Made by a program: the position numbers and the translations under genes. Below, in pieces: positions 33,460-45,923 of a DNA stretch of 64,000 nt. Source of the stretch: Halichondria panicea (Eukaryota; Porifera; Demospongiae; Suberitida; Halichondriidae); assembly GCF_963675165.1 (NCBI RefSeq), contig NC_087382.1, positions 1,054,001 to 1,118,000 on the forward strand. The letters are read 5' to 3'. The notes under the pieces were generated by a model. It was not told the DNA's origin and did no database searches. It saw only the letters and a program-made list of their open reading frames with translations. How positions within the stretch are numbered: the stretch's first letter is position 1; each line of letters opens with the position of its first letter.

Positions 33460-34460
33460 ATGCATTGGCTATATATAATTACAAGTTTGTAGACAAAATA
33501 CCGAAATTAAGATTATCAGTGTAATAATTTGCACTATAGTATTCTAATGAACCCAGTATTGACGGATTGTTGTGGACAAGATTTTTGCAAGAGCTGTCTA
33601 ACAAAATGGCTATATGTTATAGTTGTGACACATGCACGAGTACCACATGGGATATATTGGCTCAGTAGTGACTTAGGCCCAAGGGCGCAGGCCTCGAAGG
33701 CAAAGGCACTACTGAGCCAATATATCCCATATGTGCACGAGTGAGCTGTGTAACAACTGATTTGTTGCATTCCTTGTTGTATTCCTTTCCGTGTACACAT
33801 CACTCCTTTTATAGGACAACTAGTTTCAACTACTTGTGGTGGCTGTGGAATGCACCAGACGCACGAAAAACGTTTTCTGCCTATCACTGAATCTGTTAAC
33901 ACTATAAAAGGGACCATTTCAGGTTACTGGGTGGAGGGTGGGCTTTAGGTAACTTCAGCCATACTATGCCAGGCTTAACCTGTGCCATATGGCAGATATT
34001 GGCACAGTGTTTCCTTTGATCTGCCCACTCAAAATGCAACAAAGCTATATACAGGGAAAGAAAACAAGCCCACATTGTCGAGAGGCTAATTCAATAATAA
34101 TATTATGAAAGATAAACAAATGAAGCGAGCCATCATGCCCATCACAATAGCTTAAAGATCTACTGTCCTATAATCGCTCCAAGTCTAGTATACACTGGGT
34201 GAATGTAATCAACATCTCGAGAAATGCTTGTTTGTAGAGGTATCGTGCACTAGGAAATGTGAAGAAAGAAAACTACTAAAAGAGCTCAACAATCACGAGC
34301 CCAAACCGTCTGAGTATTGCAAAGAATTGGGAATGCACTAAAAAATAATGGCCAAAAGTCATTTCGACGAATGTCTATAGATTTTCCAAGTTCTTGCCCC
34401 AAAAATTGTGGGCATGAAACACTACAGCGCTGGAAATTAGCAGGTCACCAGAAGGTCTGG
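33460..34460 (+). pseudogene. TRAF-like pseudogene (RING and zinc fingers), interrupted
   Basis: Fragments in order match the intact TRAF gene: YKFVDKIPK, then MNPVLTDCCGQDFCKSCLTKWL (RING, 33549-33612), then after about 540 foreign bases LKIYCP..., HLEKCLF, CTRKCEER, ISSSCPKNCGHETLQRW in broken frames (34155-34455). A palindrome at 33645-33735 sits where the RING breaks off. Multiple stops and frame changes. Confidence 0.8.
33645..33735. repeat. Palindrome with AAGGGC/GAAGGC core
   Basis: CATGGGATATATTGGCTCAG pairs with CTGAGCCAATATATCCCATA around the centre GGCCCAAGGGCGCAGGCCTCG. It has the same overall plan as 41553-41652 and 52441-52528 but different arms. It interrupts the TRAF pseudogene. 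Confidence 0.7.
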
Positions 34461-35474
34461 AATAGATCCTAGGTGCCAACTGTCCCAAATTGGCCGGGAC
34501 TGTCCCAGATTTAGCACCCCTGTCCCTTGTTTCTTGTCGTTTCCTCTCTCTCTCCATCTCATCTTGCAGTCCGCATGCAGTCGAGCAGCTTCCTCCTCTC
34601 GTCATTTACGCTCTTTCTCCTAGGGTCAGTGGGTGCGTATATGTAACTATTAGGTGGGTATATGTAACTATTGGTATATGTAACTATTGTCCCGAAAGGA
34701 AACTGCTGTTCACCTCAGATATCCCGAATTTTCAAGGTTGCTGCTCCTGAGCTGGGTTATACTAAGCTTCGATAAAGCTTAACAAGCCTGGAAAAGCTTA
34801 GAACACTGTGGCTACTATCCAAGAAAATGGACATACATGATGCTGCCAGGGTTGGTGTACCAGACCCTTCATCACACTATAATTATCAGTTTGAATCTTG
34901 AGCTAGAATCTTAAACATAAACAGCTAGCTTTACACAAGAAAATAACTTACAAATAGCTAAAGTCTACTTGTGTTGAAGTTGACCTTCATAATGTTGTCA
35001 TAACTTCATAATACTTCATACTGAAATTCAAAATTATACCATTGGATTCCTTATAATCATCGTAACATAACATTATTATTAATAGAATGGGAGAGAAAAG
35101 CTCCAGCTTCTTCTTTTGGCTTTATTCGAGACTAGTATAGGGATGTTGGTCTGACAGAGGATGTGTATGGCTATATATGGACAACGTGATTTGGAGGGAG
35201 TCAAGCTGCCGTACAAATGGCTGGCAGTGGAGAGTCTAAACGATGCTATGAGACGACCGACGTGGTACATTGCTATATAATGTTGAATAATTTGCATATT
35301 GAATTTCAATAATAATTATTGTTATTAACCCTTTCCTCGCTGAAGCCGTCTTTTTCCGGCCGCACTACTCAAAAAATTGCTGTCCACGCTGTGTTGGAGC
35401 TATGCACACGCTGTAGGTACCTGACCAGCACATGCATGCGCATGTAGGGCTAGCCTTGTTCCCAGGTACGAGGC
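34461..35474. other. Intergenic, no gene recognised
   Basis: The short piece 34470-34760 with repeated ACTGTCCC and ATATGTAACTATT motifs looks like transposon debris. No coding sequence was identified. Confidence 0.35.
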
Positions 35475-36802
35475 TAATGTAGGACTAGGCTCGATTCAAG
35501 GCCTCGATTCAAGGCTGATTAAAATACGGCGTGGTACGTATTGCAAGGGTGATAGTGCGCATGCATTAGTTTATTCACCAGAATCTGAGGAATCCCCTTT
35601 TTCTTTCGCTCTTCTATTTTCTACTATGTACATCAGCTTAGCTCTCTGTTGCGTTGTTCCAGAAGGCTTTCACACTAGTGTGAAGCCAGAAAAGAGGCTC
35701 TCATCTACTCATCTATGTATGACGGCTGTATGGTGTCGACGTCTTAGCTTGGATGTGTACAGTCTATGGGAAGTGTATGGCAGGGGCGGATCCAAGAAAA
35801 ATGAAAGGGGGGGGCTAGTAGAGAGGGGAGAAGCCCCGTACGAGGGTGGCAGAGCCACCCAGGGGGTGGGTACGGGAGGGGGAGCATCCTCCTCCCGCCT
35901 CTCCAGAGGTGACATTTTTTAGCTTTTTACAATTTGCTCACAATTTGACCTTTGAACTTTTAGGGTTATATTAATGAGTGAATACTGAATACGAAAATGT
36001 TATACAAAAAACTCGTTCTAATCAACATTAATGAAAGAATCACAATGACTGCACTGAGCTGAAAAAGTCTGAGATCTGCTCCATGTTGCAGCAGCATGCA
36101 CAATAGCCTCCTTCACAAGGCCTAGGAAGAGAGGCCTGGGATTGAGGCTACAAAACATTGAACAAGGAGGAGCTGACTCAGCAACAGCAATATAGTTTAC
36201 CTATGGCTATGCACTTTGAATTAGTATGTAAGTCTATAGCTAGCTAGCTAGCTGCTAGGTCCAGCTAGCTAGCCTAGATCCTTAATTTATACTCTTATAG
36301 TAGCTAGACCTGGCTGTTGTCTAGCATCTCTTAAGTCAGTGAGTGCATGTACATGCAGATGCATAAGTAACAAGGTTGGTGGCAAAATTGTTGTAACCTC
36401 AGACTAGCAATACATAGATCGTTTTTTCAAAAGGGCAAAACCACCCCCTAGTTCCGCCCCTGATTATGGTGCCTCTTAACTGCTACTTGCGAAGACAACC
36501 TGGCCATAGGACTATCGTAGACGGAGATGAGAGCTTCTTCTGTCTTTAGACTAGTGCTCAAGCCTTCTACACCAACGCAATAGATTGCATAAGCCACAGC
36601 TTCACAGAACTCAGTCATGGAGATAAATTTAAGTATTACGGAACATATTCTTAGTAAACGAACTAATTTACGGTCTAATTTACTAAGGTTTTACGTTCGT
36701 AGTACGATAACCCATATTCTGGGTAATTTGAAGCGCATGCGCACTATCACCCTTGCAATAGGTACCAGGTCGTATTTTAATCGGCCTTGAATCGAGGCCA
36801 GA
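35475..36802. mobile_element. Larger member of the TAGCCTCGA family carrying a nested MITE
   Basis: The outer parts match 43936-44509: GGCTCGATTCAAGG...AAAATACGG at the left, TGATAGTGCGCATGC, CAGAAGGCTTTCACACTAG, and ATTTTAATCGGCCTTGAATCGAGGC at the right. The CAGGGGCGGATCC element at 35781-36462 interrupts it. No clean target duplication was found. Confidence 0.6.
35781..36462. mobile_element. MITE with CAGGGGCGGATCC ends (nested)
   Basis: Starts CAGGGGCGGATCCAAG and ends CTAGTTCCGCCCCTG; the interior is like the element at 45000-45407 (GAAGCCCCGTACGAGGG, GGCAGAGCC). Longer than that copy. Confidence 0.75.
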
Positions 36803-37480
36803 AGAGGTTGGACACGCATCATAATGTTTTACGGAGGAAATGTGTGTGCATGGAGAGATATACGGAAACTTGCATGCAGAGAACATGCAGTAGCTATAAT
36901 AATATTCAGCCAATTCAAAAGCCTGCTAGACTAGTAAATGATGCTAAAAATACCCAGTGAAACTAGAAACTGAGTAGCATAGTCATACTAGAAGCAATGC
37001 GGAGCCAGAAACTTAGATTAGTCACAAACATCGAGTTGTTGCTGCACTTGCCTTTGTTTTTTTACTCCTGTCGATGTAGCAGGTATATAGCAATCATATT
37101 GTTAAACTACTACGACTCATTAACTAACTGGAGATATAATACAAGAGAGATAGACAAGCAAGAATGGAAGATTTAAGTAAAATGCTGACTCAGCAGGATC
37201 GAAAAGGATCGATTTTAAGCATATTCATTGATGACTACGGATGACGCGTGTCCAGCCTCCTCCGAGGCTAATGTAGGACCAGAAAGCCAGAAATCAGAAA
37301 AGGTGGAAGTGAAGGGAAAATGAGTGGACGTAGCAGGGCAATGCATTTCAAAATTAACCCTTGCAGATGTAATAGCTAGCTGGAGCTTAGCCTCGATTCC
37401 AGCCGCGAAGAGAAAGGCGTGGCCTGGTATACCTTGCGCGAAATAATTGACAGCAATTTCATCATACAAAATTGAAAACG
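36803..37480. other. Intergenic, with a repeat shared with 46232-46325
   Basis: 37270-37375 (AGGACCAGAAAGCCAGAAAT, GTAGCAGGGCAATG) recurs at 46232-46325. Partial TAGCCTCG-type ends lie near 37252 and 37388. No gene recognised. Confidence 0.45.
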
Positions 37481-38636
37481 GACCGATCATCAACTAAAGT
37501 GGCCTATGCCTGAAATGGAAGTGAACTCAGTACTACGGAAAATGAAATTCTGTATATATCCGACTAGAAAAACATTTGCAATGTGAAAAATTGCTAGGAT
37601 TGGCCAGGGGAACCACAAAAAAGCGTGGGAACAAGAAATCAGACGAGAGCATAACTCCAATCCGTTACAACGTCAATCACATGTACTGGTAGTTTTCCCA
37701 TGTTTCCATGTTCCAATATATCACGCAATTTTTACTGGTGGGGTGATGACCAATCCCTATAATATTTATTATACATCCATTTTGGAATGTGGGGTACATA
37801 ATCATGATGATTTGTGATGAATTGATGTTCCTAATACATGCAGTGTTGATCATGAGCACAGGTATATACACACAGTCCATCCATGCGTAGTAACATGCAC
37901 GGATCGTATATACTGGTGACCTGCATGGAATGATGTGGTGGATGGAAGCTGATAGATGGATCTGGAACACAGTCTATTATTTAATATACTATGTATTGTA
38001 CATGTTCATGACGTTGTAACGGATTGGAGTTATGCTCTCGTCTGATTTCTTGTTCCCACGCTTTTTTGTGGTTCCCCTGGCCAATCCTAGCAATTTTTCA
38101 CATTGCAAATGTTTTTCTAGTCGGATTCCCTTTCTTTTTCAGTACAGTTTACGTATCATGACATGCATAAGTGAAACGTCAAGAGGCAGTACAGAAGTTC
38201 AAGAAGAGAAGACAGGACTAATCAGATATTTTCTCGAATATCTCTGGACTAATAATAGTAATGCTTGATATGTTGAATTTGCGAATCAGTATTAAATGAC
38301 AGCCATTTTAAGAACATGATATCTAGCCAGTGCATATAGCATGCCTGTCAGAGAAAGGGAGCTAGAGCTGAACAGTGTGAAGAAAAGCAACACCTCAGGC
38401 TCTGGAAAAGCACGGCTGCACTGTTTTCGCCTATCTATTATTAATTGGCCACAAAGCAATTGCTGAGTCATTAAAGATGGCGGAATTGTCTAGGTATAGA
38501 GACTGAGAGGTGATCTGCCTCGTGGAAGCAATCGCAAATCTGAAGAAGCGCTTTGTAATCCAGGTTGTAGTAGTTTGGAAACCCTGTGCAGAATGTCCTG
38601 GAGATGGCTGTACTTGGAGCAAATGCTGGGCAAGAA

Positions 38637-38673
<37 letters not shown>

Positions 38674-39445
38674 GTCAGTCAGACCATAGATTGAAGAGTT
38701 AGAGGGATAGGAAACGGTTGGTATCTCGAGTAACATCCGCGCTACGCTGCGGTTTAATCGAGGCCATCACAACAATATCTATTTCTACACTCACTGCATA
38801 ATAAACTACAAGTAACTGTGCTTAGTCCGTGCAACTCACTTATATTTCAAGGTCTATACCTATTGTAGTAGTCATAACCAGCACGCTTACACGTTACATG
38901 TTCCAATAGCTCTAAAACAGCCTTGGGAACATATAACTTTATTGGAAAGTCTCTTTTTACTGGGTGTGGTCAGTCATTAGCAAGTACTACACGTGACTCA
39001 TGGACTAGGCGTGTTATAAGTTGCTGAAAGAGGTGATGTCTCGAGGAAACACAGCTTTGGGAGTTACCCGGCAAAAATGTACTTAAACTATTTGTCTAGC
39101 CAGTTCCTTGATGTGGCCTTTCCCTGCAGAGATAGAACAGTTTGAACATGAGTCAAAATAATTGAAATATTGCTAAACACAGGCAAACCCACTGCCAATC
39201 CTATGTAAAACCTACTGGTTTTACTAATAGAGCAACAATCTGCACCAGATGTGGAGTTACAATGAACCGACTACGGAGTGATAGAATGGAGCGAGATATC
39301 AACCCAAGATCACTTTACGTGGACAGTGCATGGGTTGGCTCTAAGAGACTTTGCGTTTCTGACAGTGAAAGAGCACACTTGCAGCTACGAGTGACAAGAG
39401 ACTTTTCGAGATTTATATGCTTCAAACCAAAATGTTTGTATTAGT
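37481..39445 (+). pseudogene. TRAF-like fragment split by repeat element B
   Basis: 37481-37553 matches the MATH part (GATCATCAACTAAAGTGGCC, CTCAGTACTACGGAAAATGA) and 39228-39445 matches the following part (AATCTGCACCAGATGTGG, AATGAACCGACTACGG, GACAGTGAAAGAGCACACTT). Element B lies exactly between them, so it inserted into an existing TRAF copy. Frame-broken. Confidence 0.75.
37556..39226 (+). mobile_element. Repeat element B (same family as element A)
   Basis: Same order as element A: inverted arms at about 37559-37680 and 38010-38125, tail with an (ACTT)n run, right end CTGGTTTTACTAAT. About 400 bases (38690-39085) differ from element A. Inserted within a TRAF fragment. Confidence 0.8.
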
Positions 39446-39704
39446 GTGATTGCTAAAGCCTTAATTGATACGTATACGTAACTCAATAGAGTATAATTAT
39501 GGTCCATAATTAACTTCTCCAATTTTCTTCAGTATAATATTTTCCTGATTAACTTCATCACGTACGTGCTCAATTAGCGTGAGAGCTCACATCACTAAGG
39601 ACCTCTGCGGTTTGCTGTTTGGTCTCGTTTGGCCTGCGATGACTATATCCACAGCTTGCGTCAAACCCGCAGTGAATTGTCTTGTCTATATAATAAATTA
39701 TTAG

Positions 39705-41070
39705 TAAAACCAGTAGGTTTTACATAGGATTGGCAGTGGGTTTGCCCGTGTTTAGCAATATTTCAATTATTTTGACTCATGTTCAAACTGTTCTATCTCT
39801 GCAGGGAAAGGCCACATCAAGTAGACAGATAGTTTATTTAGCCTTTTTTCTCTCTTTGTATCTCTCATTTCATAATCCATGAACATTTTAATGAATAAAT
39901 ATTTTCGTTTTTAAAATTGTACTATTTCGACATTTCACCGCTCTTTGTCTGACTGAGTAAGTAAGTAAGTTTCTTGCCCAGCATTTGCTCCAAGTACAGC
40001 CATCTCCAGGACATTCTGCACAGGGTTTCCAAACGACTACAACCTGGATTACAAAGCGCTTCTTCAGATTTGCGATTGCTTCCACGAGGCAGATGACCTC
40101 TCAGTCTCTATTTCTCTTACCTAGACAATTCCGCCATCTTTAATGACTCAGCAATTGCATTGTGGCCAAATAATAGATAGGCGTGGATAAGAAACCATGC
40201 GCCCAGTGCTGTGCTTTTCCAGAGCCTGAGGTGTTGCTTTACTTCACACTGTTCAGCTCTAGCTCCCTTTCTCTGACAGGCATGCTATAATATTATGCAC
40301 TGGCTAGATATCATGCTCTTAAAATGGCTGTCATTTAACACAAATTCAACATATCAAGCAATTAATTAATATTACTCATTACTATAATATTAGTCCAGAG
40401 ATATTCGAGAAGATATCTGATTAGTCCTGTCTTCTCTTCTTGAACTTCTGTACTGCCTCTTGACGTTCCACTTTTATGCATGTCATGATACGTAAATTTA
40501 TACTTCTGTACTGAAAAAGAAAGGGAATCCGACTAGAAAAACATTTGCAATGTGAAAAATTGCTAGGATTGGCCAGGGGAACCACAAAAAAGCGTAGAAA
40601 CAAGAAATCAGACGAGAGCATAACTCCAATCCGTTACAACGTCATGAACATGTACAATACATATAGTATAGACTGTGTTCCAGATCCATCTACCAACTTC
40701 CATCCACCACATCATTCCATGCAGTCACCAGTACGGTCCGTGCATGTTACTATGCATGGATGGACTGTGTGTACCTGTGCTCAACACTGCATGTATTAGG
40801 AACATCAATTCATCACAAATCATCATGATTATAATTATGCCCGCACAATGGATGTATAATAAATATATATAGGGATTGGTCATCACCCCACCAGTAAAAA
40901 TTGCGTGGTATATTGGCCGGGAAAAAATGGAAAACTACAAGTATACATGTGATTGACGTTGTAACGGATTGGAGTTGTGCTTTCGTCTGATTTCTTGTTC
41001 CCACGCTTTTTTGTGGTTCCCCTGGCCAATCCTAGCAATTTTTCACATTGCAAATGTTTTTCTAGTGCCT
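39705..41070 (-). mobile_element. Repeat element C (same family, inverted)
   Basis: Reads as the inverse of element A: AAACCAGTAGGTTTTACATA at the left, (AAGT)n run, then the two inverted arms at about 40528-40645 and 40955-41067. Faces element B across a spacer of about 480 bases. Confidence 0.8.
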
Positions 41071-42949
41071 ATTTATTTATTGGGGGGGGGGGGGAGGGGG
41101 GGGGGGTTTGGAGCCAGGGGGGATACTCCCCCTGTGTACTGTATGACACCCTGCATGGTACAATTGGTACAATAATTATTATACAATAGCTGTGCAATTA
41201 CATTGTACAGATGCTCCCCTGTGTACTGTATGACACCTGGTACAATACAATAGCTGTGCAATTACATTGTACAGATGCTCCCCCTGTGCATGTACTGTGA
41301 CTCGACCCAGTTGACAGTGAAGGTGGTTTCATTCACTCTTACGACTCTCAGACTATACCAACTGGACCAGGTTTTGAAGGAAGGATTTATCACATGACAT
41401 TAAGCGTATACTATACATGCAATGTAACATGAGACTGCATGCATTGTATGCATGCACTCCTGCACTAAATCACTAACATATACTATCTACATAAGATTGT
41501 ATTGTTGTATTGACTCTTATTGTGACACATGTATTAGTTATTGCCCAGCCAGAGTGCAACATGCCATATATTGCACTGGAGCAATATAATGCCCGAGGGC
41601 TGCAGGCCCCGAGGGCATTATGTCATCCAGTGCAATATATGGCATGTTGCACGAGGGCGCCGGCAATAACTAACTTGTTGCCCAATGACGTTAAACTCGT
41701 CTGACTGGTCATATAAATCGTAATAAAAGACATGTGTTTTGAAGGAATTTAGTGTATTCATTAGTTTTGCTGAATTCCATAGTAAATTTTTTAGGTTTTC
41801 TTCCCACTAGTAGTTGTAAAGGTAGTAGCCTATAAAAGAGACCAACTGAGTATTGGGTGGGATGGTGGGGCATAAGCCCAAATGGATATCTCTTAAAGAA
41901 ATCTACTGCATTTACACACAGTGCAAGTGCATATAATCCAGTGCAATATATGGTAGCCATGGCAGTGATGCAACATGCATATACTGAGCACTGGATTGTT
42001 TTGATCTGCCCACTCACTGGGCAACAAGCATGCATATAATTTTACCACATGCACTTTAATTAAAAAATTTCATGAGACAAACTGTGCATATATATATATA
42101 TTATAATAATAGTCACTGAGAAATGTCTTGCATGACTGGTTTTTTAGGGGAGCTCCCTCAATGGGAGTGCATGGGATACGAATACTGGGAACGCCCGCGG
42201 GGGTCCGATGATGGGGGGTCGAATCCATCGTTCATGAACAATAATCAAAACTACGTGTGTTAAAAAAGTAAATAATACAAATCTATATAGGTCTTAACTA
42301 CACTGACATGCAACAAACAGTATGGACTTCAAATAAAACTTTGCACTACATAATTCATTCTGTTAATCTAGTATAGTAATATAGCGGCACTATAGGTGAA
42401 AAAAACTATATTACTGAGTATATAGCTGTACTTCAATTAGGCTTTCCGTGAACATTTTATATTCTCTAGTAATAGTTTCGTGCCACTTAATTGTTTTCAT
42501 TTTCAAGCAATCCTGCATTGTACGACTTCTCTGAGCCGAATTCAGATGCAGTCTCATCGACTTTAATGGCTTCATATTGCATGGTGCTATATAATTGTGT
42601 TTGCTGAATCTAGAGTGACTTGGCTTGAGCTGAACACCACCATGCACTCACCGGATTCTTGCTCTGCAAAAAAATTGAAATTTCACAGTCTGGCATGTAC
42701 TAATTTCAACTGGAAATGAGCATATAATTATACACTCCCACCTGTCTAGACATATATATACCGGATTGTTTTTTCCTGAGGCAGAAGTTGATACAATTAA
42801 TGCTATCCATTCTCTGCATTGCTTTAGGAAGCTTGTAACCTAAAAATTAGTAGACATAAAAATATGCTAAAAAATGAAACGTGCACTCCTGAGTACATGG
42901 AAGATGAATACGAACAGGCCTTGCAGTGAGTTAAAGATAGAGAACAACC
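41071..42949. other. Intergenic, with poly-G, a direct duplication and a palindrome
   Basis: 41083-41107 is a poly-G run. 41132-41216 and 41217-41290 are direct copies (GTACTGTATGACACC, AATAGCTGTGCAATTACATT). A palindrome lies at 41553-41652. No gene was recognised to 42949. Confidence 0.5.
41553..41652. repeat. Palindrome with CCCGAGGGC core
   Basis: GTGCAACATGCCATATATTG pairs with CAATATATGGCATGTTGCAC; the centre reads GCCCGAGGGCTGCAGGCCCC then GAGGGC. Arms nearly perfect. Single-copy arms within this window. Confidence 0.75.
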
Positions 42950-43019
42950 TAGCCTCGATCCCAGGCCGAGTTTTCGCTTTTATTTATAAAAGCGAAAACT
43001 CTTCCTGGGATCGAGGCTA
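42950..43019. mobile_element. 70-bp hairpin MITE with 10-bp target duplication
   Basis: TAGCCTCGATCCCAGGCCGA to TCGAGGCTA, an almost perfect hairpin with AGTTTTCGCTTTTAT arms inside. Flanked by GAGAACAACC at 42940-42949 and 43020-43029. Confidence 0.85.
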
Positions 43020-43437
43020 GAGAACAACCATGCATGCAAACACAATAGTGCTGTTGTTGATTGAGAGTAGACCAAACACCCAAGTCAGCCCGAGTATTAA
43101 TTGGAAGGAGAATTACGGTGGCCTTGAAGAGTTGTCTGCACGCATATACAAGCATTGCATGGGATCAACATGCATGTTACTGAATAGCAGGAATGAGAGT
43201 TGATAAACTCACAAGAATAACTATAAAGATTTATTTTTTCCACTTCGTTGCATGCATGGTTAACTTTCTCTGTTTATAGACACTGCGCAAAGCAGCCAAG
43301 AAGAAGAATACATTCACCTGTATACATGCAGGTATATAGCTATAGTCGTTATATAACTTGATGAGAGTACGTACTCTCAAAAACTGGCTGCTATATACAA
43401 TTATTTGAATATACACTATAATTAATATAGATCTCAC

Positions 43438-43495
43438 TATCCTCGAATCCACGCCAATTAAAATATGTATTTTAATCGGCGTGGATTTGAGGCTA
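43438..43495. mobile_element. 58-bp hairpin MITE with 9-bp target duplication
   Basis: TATCCTCGAATCCACGCC pairs with GGCGTGGATTTGAGGCTA. Exact AGATCTCAC copies at 43429-43437 and 43496-43504. Confidence 0.85.
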
Positions 43496-43935
43496 AGATC
43501 TCACCAGAACATGCAACTAGTAGTAGCATCGGTACAACAAATGCCCATATCTCCTTTATCACCAGCACCAACAAAAATCCAACAACTGCATTGTATAAAG
43601 AGGAAAAATAATAAAATAATAATTGTCAGTTGTAATAATTACACGAATTTTTTATTGGGGCCGGGAAGCGCTGCAGTTATCTATAGATCTAGAGGCAACT
43701 CGGTTGGGAATGAGGCTAACTGCAGCTATAAGCTTGTCCTTTCTTGCGCATGCACTATCAGCAAATAAGACAACTTTTCTCCTAATTGTGTGAATTACTT
43801 ATACCCCTCGAAGTAGGATGGAGGGTTCATCCATTTATGCATGTATGTGCAGCATTCTGTTGAGTGCATTGGGTATATATTTTTTTGCAGTGATATAATT
43901 ATGTCTGCTGGACTTATTCATGACCAGTATGGCAC

Positions 43936-44509
43936 TAGCCTCGAGACCAGGCCGATTAAAATACGGCCTGGTCTCTATTGCATGGGTGCATGATAGTGCA
44001 CATGCGCGAACTGAGTTACCCAGAATCTGGGTAACTCGTATACTTTATAGTAAACCTTTGTAAAATTATACCGTAAACTAGTTTGTTTACTAGTTTCTTT
44101 CCGTAATAATTTTAACAAATACTTGTCTCCTGTGAAGTTGTGGCTTATGCTCTCTATTGCGTTGTCGAGAAGGCTTACTAGCTAGCTGTGGCCCTTTATG
44201 GTGTTATCGAGAAGGCTTGCACTAATCTGAAGCCAGAAGAAGCTCTCATTTGTACAGAAACCAAGTTCAAAACATCACACGACCATCCAACCATTATAGA
44301 GGTAGATGAGAGCCTCTTCTGGTTTCAGACTAGTGTGCAAGCCTTCTCGACAATACCATAGAGGGCCACAGCTATAGCTAGCTAGGCTACAAAGCTTCAT
44401 ATACATAGTATAGATATAGTACATGGGCGTGTATGGACCACGCTTATGAGATTAATTACACAGGCAATATATACCAGGCCGTATTTTAATCGGCCTGGAT
44501 TCGAGGCTA
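43936..44509. mobile_element. 574-bp member of the TAGCCTCGA family with 9-bp target duplication
   Basis: Starts TAGCCTCGAGACCAGGCC and ends GGCCTGGATTCGAGGCTA; flanked by GTATGGCAC at 43927-43935 and 44510-44518. Its interior contains an inverted segment (TTGTCGAGAAGGCTT and inverse) that recurs at 63676-64000. Non-coding. Confidence 0.85.
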
Positions 44510-44999
44510 GTATGGCACATGCAGAAGAGTAGTAAGTTTTCTAGGAACCTCATTCTAAATTCTAAGAACAAATAGAAAGTTTTGTCTTTGATTTTTGTGA
44601 GATGAAATTTCTAAGAACACAACAACTCTTACAATGCATGGCTGTAACTATATCAGCATATAATTATTGATTGACATGCACGTATCAGGAGCTGAGCCCA
44701 TGCAGCCTTGCATTGCGTATAACATGTGTAGGGATTCGACCACTTAAGTGACTCTGCATAATTATATATAGAATGCGGTTCTAACCACTTACGAAACGTA
44801 ATTCCCGTTGTCAGCCGCTTCTTCTCTCATTTATGGGCTCCTGCACGTATACAGTTACAATCTCACTCCGTAGGCTGCATTGCTCGATACCATAACTGCT
44901 TCACCTGTAATAATAATAATTTATAGTGAATAAAACTACATTAATTGGTACACAAACTTACACCGCTGTTTTTGTCAGGATCGATAGTTTCGTAAAGCA

Positions 45000-45407
45000 C
45001 AGGGGCGGATCCAGGAAAAACAAAAGGGGGGGGCTAGCTAGAAAGGGGCGAAGCCCCGTACGAGGGCGGCAGAGCCGCCCAGGCAGCCTCGCCGGAGGCG
45101 ACTTTTTTTTGCAAGATTTGACCTTTGAACTTTTATATTAATGAGTAGAATACGTTGACCTCTGCACTTACTTTTAATACTATGGTGATACTGTACTGAT
45201 CAGATGTATGTACGTACGTCCAGCTAGCTACCCTAGATCCTTTATACTCCTAGTAGCTGTTGTCTAGCATCTCTCAAGTGATTTCAAGTGAGTCTACAGA
45301 TGCATAATTGGTGGCAAAATTGTTGTAGAGTCAGACTACAACACATGGTAGTTTTTTCAAAAGGGGGGGGCTTCAGCCCCTCAAAATCACCCCTGGATCC
45401 GCCCCTG
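45000..45407. mobile_element. MITE with CAGGGGCGGATCC ends and 5-bp duplication
   Basis: Starts CAGGGGCGGATCCAGG, ends CCTGGATCCGCCCCTG, flanked by AAGCA at 44995-44999 and 45408-45412. Related to 35781-36462. Confidence 0.85.
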
Positions 45408-45412
45408 AAGCA

Positions 45413-45923
45413 CTTCAATATAATTCATCTACATGTATTATATCTGAAGGAAGCCATTATATACGTACGCACACGCACAGATACACACACCCACACCCAC
45501 AAAAATGAAGTCATGCTACAAAACTTGGGTACTACAATATCAAAGTAAAGATCGTTAATGAAAAATTTATATCTGTGCAGAATTGTCTATTAACTAATGT
45601 GCCTGAGGATATAGTAAAAAGTTGCTTGTTTATAGCTATAGCTGCATGCTAATAATAATCTTTAAAATTTGGGTCCCTCTATTTAGGACGCGACACACAA
45701 AAAAATGCAGCAGTCGCTACTTTTAGAGATCAGAAAATAAAAGATCGAGGGTGTCGCATATTTGGAGGGTCGCTTCAAATCGAATATATACAGTAATAAA
45801 CAAAGTTCTATCAACCTAGCTATACTCATTCATTTAATTTCCCCATATGCATGGTTTGACTGCAACTTGATGTTTTGCTTTGCCATCTGGGGTAGGAAAA
45901 TCAGTATACACAAATATCTATCG
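45413..45923. other. No gene recognised
   Basis: AT-rich, with a short CACACACC-rich run near 45470-45500. Confidence 0.35.

Noticed and set aside
36098-36152. Further 9-bp-duplication member of the TAGCCTCGA family
   Set aside because: Ends fit, but flanking bases do not match each other.
35775-36468. 5-bp target duplication for the nested CAGGGGCGGATCC element
   Set aside because: Flanks share only a loose TATGG-like similarity and are offset, unlike the clean AAGCA pair at 45000-45407.
42150-42230. tRNA-like GGGTCGAATCC stretch
   Set aside because: No cloverleaf partner arms could be found around it.
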